DNA of 32,576 bases from Cyclobacteriaceae bacterium (GTDB lineage Bacteria; Bacteroidota; Bacteroidia; Cytophagales; Cyclobacteriaceae). The stretch spans positions 1 through 32,576 of the forward strand of contig JALOMY010000003.1 of the NCBI GenBank assembly GCA_025455225.1, given 5' to 3'. Below are positions 1 through 7,842 of the stretch, in pieces (positions within the stretch are counted from its first letter, which is position 1; the number at the start of each line of letters is the position of its first letter). The position numbers and the translations under genes were made by a program. The notes under the pieces are model-generated. The model did not search any database. It had not been told where the DNA came from and worked only from the letters and a program-made list of their open reading frames with translations.

Positions 1-575
1 GGGCCCGAAACTTCGACAGCGAAAAAATCAAGGTTAACGATAAGGTAGGTAACCCCATTCAGATAGGTGTTATCCTGGTATGGCAAGTACGCGATACCTT
101 TAAAGCAGCTTTTGAAGTAGACGATTATGAGAATTTTGTGAAAATACAAAGTGATGCAGCGGTTCGAAAACTGGCCGGTATGTATGCCTATGATAATTTC
201 GACAATGACGTTGAAGTTACACTACGCTCCGGTCATGATGAAGTAAATCATACGCTCGAAGAAAACCTCCGTAACCGGCTTGAAATTGCTGGCATTCATG
301 TTATCGAAGCCCGTATCGGATACCTTGCCTATGCGCCAGAAATTGCCAGTGCCATGTTGCGCAGGCAGCAGGCTGCTGCTGTAGTTTCGGCACGGTATAA
401 AATTGTTGAAGGTGCCGTAAGTATGGTGCAAATGGCGCTCGATCATCTTTCCAAAGAGAGAATAATTGAACTGGATGAAGAGCGCAAAGCTGCTATGGTA
501 AGCAATTTGATGGTGGTGCTATGCGCTGACAAAGATGTCAGCCCCGTAGTCAACACCGGAACACTTCACAATTAA
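1..575 (+). CDS. SPFH/Band 7 domain protein (5' end outside window)
   Basis: The reading frame is open from base 3 through the left edge, so this is the C-terminal 190 residues of a longer protein; the GTG at 138 is internal. The visible part has the SPFH pattern: a beta-rich stretch (IQIGVILVWQVRDTFKAAF) followed by alternating helices and the segment NRLEIAGIHVIEARIGYLAY, then an Ala/Arg-rich helix (SAMLRRQQAAAVVSARYKIV) typical of the stomatin/flotillin tail. Family members form membrane-attached oligomers; the substrate here is unknown. The C-terminus is short and does not carry a long coiled coil. The next gene begins one base after the stop, so the two are almost certainly co-transcribed. 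Family assignment is firm; the cellular role is not visible from sequence. Confidence 0.85.
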   Translation, partial: ARNFDSEKIKVNDKVGNPIQIGVILVWQVRDTFKAAFEVDDYENFVKIQSDAAVRKLAGMYAYDNFDNDVEVTLRSGHDEVNHTLEENLRNRLEIAGIHVIEARIGYLAYAPEIASAMLRRQQAAAVVSARYKIVEGAVSMVQMALDHLSKERIIELDEERKAAMVSNLMVVLCADKDVSPVVNTGTLHN

Positions 576-576
576 T

Positions 577-1116
577 ATGGCACGTGAATTATTCCAGGAG
601 TATCAAACGTTACGGTCGGTGGTATGGATGTGGTGGATTATCATTCCGGTAAGCATAGTGATGATCATCTTCCTTTTCTATGGCTTCTACTGGCAGCTTA
701 TAATGGGTGAACCCTGGGGAACAAAACCAGGCTCGGATGCTGAATTGATCCTGACAATTGTGCTGGTACTTGTAACCTGGGGTGTTGTTATGCTGATTCT
801 GTTATCCATGAATCTTCAGGTTCACGTTACCAAAACAGCCATTCGGTACAGGTTAAAGCCCTTTATGAGAAAGTCAGAAGAAATCAATTGCGATGAAATT
901 CAGGCATTCAGGATTCTAAAATTAAGTTTTCTAAAATCAAGAAGACGGGGCATCCGAAGAAATCTTTCCGGAAATGAAAAACTAATCCATATTTCAGGAC
1001 GGCACGCGTTGGAATTACTATTGAACGATGGAAGGAAACTGGTTATCGGCACTCAACGTCCGAAAGAATTGGAATCGGCTATGAAAGAAATGAAGTCACC
1101 CTGCGAACCTGCTTAG
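577..1116 (+). CDS. Two-helix membrane protein with PH-like C-terminal domain (DUF6141-like)
   Basis: A 179-residue protein with two hydrophobic segments at about residues 14-38 and 56-80, then a soluble beta-rich domain. The tail pattern (T-x-x-x-I-R-Y-R-x-x-P-F, then DEIQAFRI, then GRKLVIGTQRPKELESAM) resembles the PH-like domains of small bacterial membrane proteins. The ending IGTQ+PxEL matches what I remember of DUF6141, although the usual Gly-rich central motif is diverged to a basic stretch (KSRRRGIRRN). The start ATG lies one base after the SPFH stop, and the RHH gene begins two bases after this stop. A role with the SPFH protein at the inner membrane is likely from the gene order, but its nature is unknown. 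The domain name is from memory and not checked. Confidence 0.7.
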   Translation: MARELFQEYQTLRSVVWMWWIIIPVSIVMIIFLFYGFYWQLIMGEPWGTKPGSDAELILTIVLVLVTWGVVMLILLSMNLQVHVTKTAIRYRLKPFMRKSEEINCDEIQAFRILKLSFLKSRRRGIRRNLSGNEKLIHISGRHALELLLNDGRKLVIGTQRPKELESAMKEMKSPCEPA

Positions 1117-1118
1117 CC

Positions 1119-1274
1119 ATGGCTCAAAAAAAACCTTTTGTACTGCGTCTTGATCCCGAGGTTCTAAAAGCCATTGAAAAATGGGCGGCCGATGAATTCC
1201 GGTCAACCAACGGGCAATTGGAATGGCTGATAACGAAAGCACTGAAAGAAGCCGGTAGATTCAAACAAAAATGA
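1119..1274 (+). CDS. Small Arc-type ribbon-helix-helix protein, 51 aa
   Basis: This ORF was found by reading the sequence after 1116: an ATG two bases past the preceding stop, 51 codons, TGA at 1272. The protein starts MAQKKPFVLRLDPEVLKAIE and continues with a helix-turn-helix region (KWAADEFRSTNGQLEWLITK) and a basic end. The pattern KKPFVLRLD-x-x-x-x-x-x-I-x-x-W-A-x-x-E-x-R-S-x-N-G-Q-L-E-W-L is that of Arc/MetJ-like ribbon-helix-helix proteins: the first strand contacts DNA and two helices form the dimer. It is the third gene of a compact unit with the SPFH and PH-like proteins. It could be a local repressor or an adaptor for that membrane complex. The family is clear; the function is inferred. 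Confidence 0.85.
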   Translation: MAQKKPFVLRLDPEVLKAIEKWAADEFRSTNGQLEWLITKALKEAGRFKQK

Positions 1275-1321
1275 TGCACAAAATATTTCCACTGAACTGG
1301 AATGATATTCGCTTCACGAAT

Positions 1322-1329
1322 TATCTTTC
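1322..1329 (+). promoter_or_regulatory. Candidate Bacteroidota -7 box (TATCTTTC)
   Basis: TATCTTTC matches seven of eight positions of the Bacteroidota -7 consensus TAnnTTTG. It places the transcript start near 1336, just before the ATG codons at 1342 and 1348 of the secreted protein. No clear -33 TTG is visible. Confidence 0.4.
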
Positions 1330-1347
1330 GAACTTAAACTGATGATT

Positions 1348-2133
1348 ATGAAAATCTATGCCGTGATTTCATTTATGCTCCTATTCATGGTTTTCATTCC
1401 GGCTTATAGCCAAACCGATTATGTTGTTCTGGCCAAGGGTGATACGCTGTATGGCAAAGTAACTCATCTTAATTACGGGATTGAACAAAAAGTTCAGCTG
1501 GTTGATACTAATCGAAAAAAATCGGTATACAGTATTGTCCAGGTTAAAGCCTTTCACCTGAAAAATGACAATTACCATGTTGTAAAAATGTTCGACCGGT
1601 ATAAGTTCATGAAGTTGGTTGTACCGGGATATGCGAGCTTATACGAATACCAGGAAGATGATCGTACAACCTGGGATGGTCGTTATTTATATAAAATGGA
1701 TGGCTCCGGGATTGATGTTCCCAACATCAGTTTTAAAAGACGAATGGTTGAGTTTATGAAGGATTGTCCCCAGGTTGCTGCACAACTGGATTCAGGTAAA
1801 CTAGTTCGAAATGATCTTGTTGAAATTGTACAACAATACAACGCCTGCATTGAAAATAATACATTGGTAAGCAAAAACGAGTCAGCTATGGCTGAGCAGG
1901 CTGTTGCCACTAAAATAAGCCCCTGGAATGAACTTGAATCGGCCGTGAAAGAATCCGCAACGCTGGAAGAAAAAGAATCCGTTTTGGAAATGATCAGTGA
2001 AGCCCGGTCAAAAACCGAACGGGGTGAGAAAATTCCCAATTTCATTTTAGATGGACTGAAGAAATCGTTTGCCGGGGAACCTGCTCTTTCAGAATTGCTG
2101 ACCAAAGCCATCGATGCATCTATAAAACAGTAA
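1348..2133 (+). CDS. Secreted protein of unknown function
   Basis: I chose the ATG at 1348 because it gives a clean signal peptide (MKIYAVISFMLLFMVFIPAYS, cleavage near residue 21 before QTDYV); an ATG two codons upstream (1342) is possible. The mature protein of about 240 residues starts with a beta-rich domain of the kind DYVVLAKGDTLYGKVTHLNY, a motif common at the start of exported Bacteroidota proteins (the GDTLYGKV element). Around residues 120-170 comes a section with two Cys (about 140 and 166) that could form a disulfide. The last 75 residues are helical, charged and low in hydrophobics. I do not recognise a catalytic motif. It is a lone gene with its own candidate promoter upstream and a candidate terminator directly after the stop. 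Confidence 0.75.
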   Translation: MKIYAVISFMLLFMVFIPAYSQTDYVVLAKGDTLYGKVTHLNYGIEQKVQLVDTNRKKSVYSIVQVKAFHLKNDNYHVVKMFDRYKFMKLVVPGYASLYEYQEDDRTTWDGRYLYKMDGSGIDVPNISFKRRMVEFMKDCPQVAAQLDSGKLVRNDLVEIVQQYNACIENNTLVSKNESAMAEQAVATKISPWNELESAVKESATLEEKESVLEMISEARSKTERGEKIPNFILDGLKKSFAGEPALSELLTKAIDASIKQ

Positions 2134-2134
2134 G

Positions 2135-2157
2135 CCTTTGTTGTACACAAGGTTTTT
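2135..2157 (+). terminator. Candidate intrinsic terminator
   Basis: Directly after the stop codon of the secreted protein, CCTT-(T)-GT pairs with AC-AAGG around a five-base loop and is followed by five T. The stem is short and has one bulged base, so this is a moderate candidate. The rest of the gap to 2332 shows no RNA gene; it contains a small GGAG-ATTC-CTCC hairpin near 2270 and a weak -7-like TTACCTTCG just before the next ATG. Confidence 0.4.
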
Positions 2158-2332
2158 GCATGGATAAAGCAAGGCCAATCACTTAAAATCTCCGTGATGC
2201 ACAGGAGAGTGAAAATAGCTGAAGTGGTTTTCGATCCGTCCTAATTAAAACTTCATTCATATCCGTCAGGAGATTCCTCCGGTTTTAAAGTAATCCTTTT
2301 CATAGACGATTGATTCCTTATTACCTTCGGGC

Positions 2333-3103
2333 ATGAAACTTTTTATTGAAAAGGAATTGCGCCAGGTTGAACTTAAACCCAAAGATGAAAGTCGGTTTCT
2401 TGAAGGTCCTCACAGCCGTTCCTATGAATTCTTTTTTTCACTCCGTGTTTTGCTGGAATTTATAAAAGGATTCCGGGCATTGCACTTTGTAGGACCGTGT
2501 ATTACTGTTTTTGGATCAGCCCGCTTTAAAGAAGATCATCCGTATTATAAACAGGCATATGAAATTGGTAAACGCATAGGTAAAAGCGGAATTACTGTTA
2601 TGACTGGTGGTGGTCCGGGTATCATGGAAGCTGCCAATCGCGGAGCTTTTGAGAATGGAGGAACATCGGTTGGCTGTAATATTGAGTTGCCCTTCGAACA
2701 GTCAGCCAACCCCTACATGCATAAATGGGTAACCATTAAATATTTTTTCGTGAGGAAGGTGTTGCTTGTTAAATATTCCATTGCTTTTGTTGTGATGCCG
2801 GGAGGATTTGGCACAATGGATGAATTTTGGGAAACGCTAACCTTGATTCAAACAAGCATCATCAGTGATTTTCCGGTGGTTATTATTGGCAAAGAGTACT
2901 TTGCACCCTTGCAAACCATGCTGAATAAAATGGTGGAAGAGAAAACGGTATCACCCGATGATCTGCGCCTGGTATTGATAACCGATGATGTGGATGAAGT
3001 TCAGGATTACATCAGTCGCTTTGTACAGGAAAATTATCATATAAAAAGGGTTAAGCCTCAGCCTTTTCTCTTTGAACATCTCAACTTAAGTAAACGTAAA
3101 TAA
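2333..3103 (+). CDS. LOG family protein (TIGR00730), cytokinin riboside 5'-monophosphate phosphoribohydrolase-like
   Basis: A 256-residue Rossmann-fold protein with the two LOG signatures: GGGPGIMEA at residues 92-100 and PGGFGTMDE at 156-164, plus the Arg-Lys pair at 141-142 between them. In this family those residues bind the phosphate and ribose of a nucleotide 5'-monophosphate and hydrolyse the N-glycosidic bond. Residues 1-52 are an extension before the Rossmann core (core begins CITVFGSARF), which I recall as usual in Bacteroidota members. Bacterial LOG proteins probably act in purine nucleotide turnover; the true substrate here cannot be read from sequence. Monocistronic, cytosolic, start ATG well supported by the family N-terminus. 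Confidence 0.9.
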   Translation: MKLFIEKELRQVELKPKDESRFLEGPHSRSYEFFFSLRVLLEFIKGFRALHFVGPCITVFGSARFKEDHPYYKQAYEIGKRIGKSGITVMTGGGPGIMEAANRGAFENGGTSVGCNIELPFEQSANPYMHKWVTIKYFFVRKVLLVKYSIAFVVMPGGFGTMDEFWETLTLIQTSIISDFPVVIIGKEYFAPLQTMLNKMVEEKTVSPDDLRLVLITDDVDEVQDYISRFVQENYHIKRVKPQPFLFEHLNLSKRK

Positions 3104-3203
3104 TGGATGCTAATTGGTATTTAAGCCATCCGAAACTCATTAAATCTGCAAGCTCTGAATGATTTGATTAATCAATTTGTTATCCGATAAATTCCAATCT
3201 ATC

Positions 3204-3680
3204 ATGAAATGGTTTTTGCCTGCACTTCTTCTCCTGGTTGCCTGTCAATCAAAACCATCCGAAACACAATCTGAACTTGATATCCAAAGTGAACCTGATT
3301 CAGTAATTCAAGACAATGAATTTGAACTTCCACCGAAAACGGACTGGAACTACGAAATTCTGTACGGACATTACGAACATGAAAGCAATACCAGGGGTTT
3401 TAACTCATTTGTTGAAATACGACCGGAAGGTAATGACGTTTGGTTCGATTTATCGGTCAATAATCAATCGTGTACCGGCCAGGCGAGTGGATTTATCGGA
3501 ATTGCTTTACGAACAGATAATGAATACGCTGGTTTTTACGAAAACAACGATTGCCGTCTCGAGTTTTATTTCAACATCATAGAGAAGACTATCCGTATAG
3601 AAGAAGTTGGCTTTTGCAAACTTCATGAAACGGGTTGCGGATTTGCCGGTGTTTACCGGCAAGTAAAAAAGACCAATTAA
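3204..3680 (+). CDS. Small lipoprotein of unknown function
   Basis: The ATG at 3204 gives a textbook lipoprotein signal: MKWFLPALLLLVAC with the lipidated Cys at residue 14 (lipobox LVAC). A longer reading from a TTG at 3177 would add nine residues and spoil the signal. The mature part (about 144 residues) starts with a Ser/Glu/Asp-rich linker, then a compact domain from about residue 45 with aromatic residues, four Cys (in SCTGQ, NDCRLE, GFCKLH and TGCGF) and a final GFAGVYRQV strand. The pattern suggests a small disulfide-containing beta-barrel-like fold, but I do not recognise a named family. Its stop codon overlaps the menC stop from the other strand within a shared TTAA. Confidence 0.75.
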   Translation: MKWFLPALLLLVACQSKPSETQSELDIQSEPDSVIQDNEFELPPKTDWNYEILYGHYEHESNTRGFNSFVEIRPEGNDVWFDLSVNNQSCTGQASGFIGIALRTDNEYAGFYENNDCRLEFYFNIIEKTIRIEEVGFCKLHETGCGFAGVYRQVKKTN

Positions 3681-4741
3681 TTTTCTTCGAGCGAAGTCAG
3701 ATCCCAGCTTTTGTTTACATCATACCGAATTTCTCCCCCGCTTACCATTAGTGGTGAAGGGAAATTATCCTGATAGAGAAGACCGGTACCCAGTCCCTGC
3801 GGAAGATCAACTTCATAATTTGCTGTAAATTGACAGATGGCATTTAATCCAATGTTTGATTCAAGGGCGGATGTCATCCACCACCCTACATTATGTTGAT
3901 CAGCCAATTGAATCCAATCGCGGCAGGAATTCAGGCCACCATGCAGCGTTGGCTTTAAGATGATAAACTGGGGTTTGATCCGGGTTAATAATTCAACTTT
4001 ACGCTGAATTTCAGTAACGCCAATCAATTCCTCATCCAATGCAATCGGGATGGGCGATTGTTTACACAATTGCTCCATGAGAGTTGATCCGGGTTTTATC
4101 GGTTGTTCGATTGAATGAACGGAAAAACGGGCCAGCTCATTTAATTTATCCAAAGCCTCCCCGGGATTGAATGCACCATTTGCATCCAACCGCAGATTGA
4201 TCCCATAGTTGGCGTAACGGGTCCGTATATACTGCAACACCTCACATTCCTTTGAAAAATCCAGGCTTCCTACCTTGATTTTTATAGTCCGGAATCCTTG
4301 CATGATTTTCGAATCAATCTGCCGGATCATGGAATCCGGTTCACTCATCCAGATCAGTCCGTTAATAGGAACAGGAACTCCTTCTACAAACCGGTTTTTA
4401 TAGATCAACCGTTTTCCTCCATTCAGCAGGTCGAGCAAAGCGGTTTCCAATCCAAAACGAATAGAGGGCAAATTGGCAGGCACACATTCAATGATCCGGT
4501 TCATTTCCAGCGGGCCCGTACAAAATTTTGCAAGTGAATCAGCAAGCAGATCCTCAAAATCCGTATGGTCATCCGGACTAAGCCCGGGTAAGGGTCCACA
4601 CTCGCCCAGACCAATCTGATTGGGGTAATTTGAATTCCACACTTTAACAAACCAGGATGTTTTTGAATTCATAGTGCCCCTTGAGGTACGGGCATCAAAG
4701 TTGAAGTGAAAGACTTTTTTAATGAAGGATGAACGAATCAT
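3677..4741 (-). CDS. menC: o-succinylbenzoate synthase (menaquinone biosynthesis)
   Basis: This 354-residue enolase-superfamily enzyme dehydrates SHCHC to o-succinylbenzoate in menaquinone synthesis. The superfamily residues are all visible: the catalytic Lys in IKIKVG (about residues 154-156), metal ligands Asp186 (DANGAF), Glu212 (IEQPI) and Asp236 (ALDEEL), and the second catalytic Lys263 (ILKPTLHGG). The N-terminal capping domain includes GECGPLPGLS. Related muconate-lactonizing and dipeptide-epimerase enzymes share this layout, so MenC is chosen on overall sequence and on the menaquinol-using respiratory chain encoded further along the window. It is divergent from queA across 66 bases and convergent with the small lipoprotein gene. 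A weaker -7-like box (TACTTTCG on the minus strand near 4766) lies upstream. Confidence 0.88.
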   Translation of the reverse strand: MIRSSFIKKVFHFNFDARTSRGTMNSKTSWFVKVWNSNYPNQIGLGECGPLPGLSPDDHTDFEDLLADSLAKFCTGPLEMNRIIECVPANLPSIRFGLETALLDLLNGGKRLIYKNRFVEGVPVPINGLIWMSEPDSMIRQIDSKIMQGFRTIKIKVGSLDFSKECEVLQYIRTRYANYGINLRLDANGAFNPGEALDKLNELARFSVHSIEQPIKPGSTLMEQLCKQSPIPIALDEELIGVTEIQRKVELLTRIKPQFIILKPTLHGGLNSCRDWIQLADQHNVGWWMTSALESNIGLNAICQFTANYEVDLPQGLGTGLLYQDNFPSPLMVSGGEIRYDVNKSWDLTSLEEN

Positions 4742-4790
4742 TTCATTTCAGAATCTTAAAAGCGAAAGTATGAAATAAATCATCAGCGCT

Positions 4791-4798
4791 TAACTTTG
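4791..4798 (+). promoter_or_regulatory. Perfect Bacteroidota -7 box (TAACTTTG) before queA
   Basis: TAACTTTG fits TAnnTTTG exactly and ends ten bases before the ATG at 4808. A start point about seven bases downstream would give a leader of only a few bases. This favours the ATG at 4808 over the TTG at 4796, which lies inside the box. Confidence 0.6.
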
Positions 4799-4807
4799 CC
4801 ACCCATT

Positions 4808-5998
4808 ATGCAACCGATTTCCATTCAGGATTATCTTTACCACCTTCCGGAAGAACGAATCGCCTATCACCCATTACCCGACCGGGATCAGTCAAAACTT
4901 TTGGTTTATAACCGGGGTTCTGTCTCGCATGCGCATTTTAAAAACCTGCCGGAGTTTCTCCCATCTAACAGCACACTCTTCTTTAATGATACCCGGGTTA
5001 TTCCTGCACGCATGCATTTTGTTAAAGACAGTGGCTCCATAATTGAAATATTCCTCTTAAATCCAATTGAACCATCGGCTTTACTATCGGAAGCGATGGC
5101 GGCTACAGGCACCTGTTCCTGGCATTGTATGATTGGTAACGCTAAACGATGGAAACAAAGCACGGTGCTAACAAGAATGCTGGATGATATTAAACTCACA
5201 GCATCCCTGAAAGACCGGGCAAATCAGGTAATTGAATTTTCATGGACACCATCCACGTATTCATTCACGGAAATTCTGAGTCGGGTCGGACTCACTCCCC
5301 TTCCTCCTTACATCAAGCGCAAAGTCGTTCAAACAGATGCAGATCGATATCAAACAGTTTATTCAGATAAAGATGGAGCAGTTGCTGCACCTACTGCAGG
5401 ACTCCACTTCACAGAAAAGGTTTTGCAACATTTGGAAAGCCTCGGTATTGAAAAGGAATTTCTCACTCTTCATGTAAGTGCCGGTACATTCCAACCCATT
5501 AAATCTGAAAATGCTTTAGAACATACCATGCATGAGGAGCAACTGGTTGTTCAATACCAGACTATCGTAAACCTGCTTAAACCAAATCGATTCATTGTAT
5601 CGGTAGGCACTACCTCATTGCGTACACTGGAAAGCCTGTATTGGTATGGTGTAAAATTATTGACCAATCCCGATGCCCGGTTTGAAATAGAACAAGATTA
5701 TCCATATGCACAATCCAAAGGCTTACCCGACCGGTATACTGCCATTTCCGCAATTAAAGCTATGATGGAGAGCAAGGGGCTTAAACAGATAGTCGGGTAT
5801 ACTTCAATTTATATTTACCCGGGGTATTCATTCCGTATATGCCAGGGTTTAATAACCAACTTTCATCTTCCCGGTTCAACCCTGATGTTGTTAATAGCCG
5901 CCTTTGTTGGTCCGAACTGGAAAAAGATTTATAACGAAGCACTTGAAAACAACTACCGCTTTTTAAGCTATGGAGACAGTTCCTTACTTATTCCATGA
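4808..5998 (+). CDS. queA: S-adenosylmethionine:tRNA ribosyltransferase-isomerase
   Basis: QueA transfers and isomerises the ribosyl group of SAM onto preQ1-tRNA to give epoxyqueuosine at the wobble base. At 396 residues it is a little longer than E. coli QueA. Family motifs are present in order: FFNDTRVIPAR, PTAGLHFT, LHVSAGTFQPI, SVGTTSLRTLES, then YPGYSFRICQGLITNFHLP and the closing STLMLLIAAFVG. An insertion around residues 90-110 (MAATGTCSWHCMIGNAKRW) contains three Cys/His-type residues, which I recall as common in Bacteroidota QueA. The start at 4808 is set by the promoter box; the TTG at 4796 would add four residues. Single gene, cytosolic. Confidence 0.95.
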   Translation: MQPISIQDYLYHLPEERIAYHPLPDRDQSKLLVYNRGSVSHAHFKNLPEFLPSNSTLFFNDTRVIPARMHFVKDSGSIIEIFLLNPIEPSALLSEAMAATGTCSWHCMIGNAKRWKQSTVLTRMLDDIKLTASLKDRANQVIEFSWTPSTYSFTEILSRVGLTPLPPYIKRKVVQTDADRYQTVYSDKDGAVAAPTAGLHFTEKVLQHLESLGIEKEFLTLHVSAGTFQPIKSENALEHTMHEEQLVVQYQTIVNLLKPNRFIVSVGTTSLRTLESLYWYGVKLLTNPDARFEIEQDYPYAQSKGLPDRYTAISAIKAMMESKGLKQIVGYTSIYIYPGYSFRICQGLITNFHLPGSTLMLLIAAFVGPNWKKIYNEALENNYRFLSYGDSSLLIP

Positions 5999-6007
5999 TG
6001 AATTTCA

Positions 6008-6021
6008 GCCCTTGAAAGGGC
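6008..6021 (+). terminator. Weak hairpin after queA
   Basis: GCCCTTGAAAGGGC is a perfect inverted repeat starting nine bases after the queA stop. It has no T-run behind it, so a terminator role is only possible. The remaining gap up to 6231 is AT-rich and shows no ORF or RNA gene; a -7-like TATCTTAG sits about 95 bases before the next ATG. Confidence 0.3.
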
Positions 6022-6231
6022 AATGTACTTACCTGAACTGTTTGTTCTACTTAGGTTGCCGGGAATCAAAAAACGTATGCAATTCAGGATTAAATTTTAA
6101 AGAAGGGTGTTAGGATTTCACCGGCCAAATCGCGTATCTTAGAATGTTGTGCTTTAGCATTATTATTAAATCGAAACCAAACGAGACGATCTGGCCAATA
6201 ATCACAGCGTTGAACCACCAAGACTCCTCCT

Positions 6232-7656
6232 ATGCATTATGACATTGACGTTCTCATAATTTTTTCTGAAAAAGACAACCACTCAACTTCCGGACAAATC
6301 GGTTGGGTTACCCAGCTTAAAAAACATCTGGAACTTGTACTTACCCAGTTAACCCGGTCTAAACCTGCTGTTTTACTTAAAAGTGAATTTGATTCAATCA
6401 CTTCTCCCAATCTGAATAATGCTGCTGTATTGATTGCCATTGTTACACCCGATTTCATTGTTTCATCAAATTGCCTGGATAACCTCAAGCGATTTCAGCT
6501 AGTGGTTCAAAATCAAACTTCAAGAATATTTAAAGTGGTTAAAAGCCGGGTTCCGCTGAGTTCACTACCGCCAATACTCCAGGAATCAGATGAATATGAT
6601 TTGACTCCGGTTAATTCAAGCAACAATAGATTATTTTACCAGGCGGAAGATTCATCCGTGAACGAGGAAGAATTATACTGGCTCCGGGTAACCGATCTTG
6701 CTTACTCTATAAAAGATGAATTAAGTCAGTTGAAGCCGAACGGAACTGAACAAAATTCAAGGAAACTTATACAGAAGACTGTTTACCTGGCAGAAACCGG
6801 CAACGATTTAACGGTTCAGAGACACATTCTTCAGCGGGAACTTATTAAGCATGGCTATCGGGTACTCCCAGAAAAAAAACTACCGGCACATTTTGCTGAA
6901 TTTGAGAAAGCAGTCCGCCACGACCTGGAGGAAGCCCAGTTGGCAATCCACCTGATCGGCTATCATCCGGGTGAGATGCTTGAGGGAACCCAGCTTTCTG
7001 TTTTAGACCTTCAAAACCGAATAGCGTCTGAAAAAAGCAACCGCACAGGAACCGAAAACTTTTCGCGAATGATCTGGATCTCGCCTGAACACATTCGGGC
7101 AGATGATAAACAACGGCAGTTTATTGAAAATCTCAAGCGTGAAACTGAGGTTCAGGAAGGCATTGAAATACTTCAAACACCAATTGAAGAATTCAAAAAT
7201 ATCATCCGGGAAGAATTATCAGAACCTTCGGGAAGTTTTACTCTGCAGGATTCTCAGGGCAAGTCTGTTTACCTTATACACGATCGAATCGATCAGTCGC
7301 TGGTTGATCCTCTTATTAAATCTTTGGAAAATGGTGGCTATACGGTTCTTACACCTCAATTCGATGGAGATATGCTAACGGTACGGCAGCGTCATTTGGA
7401 AAACCTGAGAGCATTTGATTCAGCAATTATCTTTAAAGGAAAAGTAAATCCGCAATGGGTACGCATGAAAATTCTTGACTTGCTTAAAGCGCCAGGCCTT
7501 GGCCGTAATAAACCGGTTATTGGAAAAGCGATTTTAACTTTGGCCGGAAATCCTTTGGAGCTGGAAATTATCAAGAAGCATAATATCAAAGTAGTTGAAA
7601 CAGACCCGTCTCATGCTACCCATAACCTTCAGGCTATTTTAAGTGAATTTTCGTAA
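6232..7656 (+). CDS. Triple TIR-like domain protein
   Basis: A 474-residue soluble protein built from three alpha/beta units. Unit 1 (about residues 3-160) starts DVLIIFSEKD, has the W-x-x-x-L-x-x-x-L helix, VLIAIVTPDFIVS and SSNCLDNLKRF, the order of a TIR domain. In active TIR NADases the last motif reads W-C-x-x-E-L; here it is N80-C81-L-D-N84-L, so the catalytic Glu is Asn. Unit 2 (about 180-330) runs KTVYLAETGNDL, a DLEEAQLAIHLIG strand, then RMIWISPEH and RQFIENL, like the TIR/DUF4062-type sensor units in STAND-linked proteins. Unit 3 (about 345-460) starts SVYLIHDRID and contains RAFDSAIIFKG and QWVRMKILDL, again without a Glu. No NTPase, repeat or membrane segment is present and no STAND gene adjoins it. 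A signalling or conflict role is likely by family; an enzymatic one is doubtful. Confidence 0.75.
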   Translation: MHYDIDVLIIFSEKDNHSTSGQIGWVTQLKKHLELVLTQLTRSKPAVLLKSEFDSITSPNLNNAAVLIAIVTPDFIVSSNCLDNLKRFQLVVQNQTSRIFKVVKSRVPLSSLPPILQESDEYDLTPVNSSNNRLFYQAEDSSVNEEELYWLRVTDLAYSIKDELSQLKPNGTEQNSRKLIQKTVYLAETGNDLTVQRHILQRELIKHGYRVLPEKKLPAHFAEFEKAVRHDLEEAQLAIHLIGYHPGEMLEGTQLSVLDLQNRIASEKSNRTGTENFSRMIWISPEHIRADDKQRQFIENLKRETEVQEGIEILQTPIEEFKNIIREELSEPSGSFTLQDSQGKSVYLIHDRIDQSLVDPLIKSLENGGYTVLTPQFDGDMLTVRQRHLENLRAFDSAIIFKGKVNPQWVRMKILDLLKAPGLGRNKPVIGKAILTLAGNPLELEIIKKHNIKVVETDPSHATHNLQAILSEFS

Positions 7657-7842
7657 TAAAATCCAGTAAGCAAGTATTAAATTAAGTTTTCTTATCCTGT
7701 CTGTTTTAATGTAATTATATAATGCAAAATTGTTGGCCTCAAACCCTGAATAAGATTTCCGAAACCAGGCACGGACATAATTTTAAGCTTTTGTTAGAAT
7801 TATCAACTTCCATTATTTTTAACCCTTAATCGTACCCTCTGA

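Noticed and set aside
1683..2150. 155-codon minus-strand ORF opposite the secreted protein gene
   Set aside because: Ser-rich composition without a fold pattern; it mirrors a coding frame with a clear signal peptide and is a shadow.
2160..2250. tRNA-like stretch with GGTTTTCGATCC resembling a T-loop
   Set aside because: No acceptor stem or anticodon arm pairs at the required spacing.
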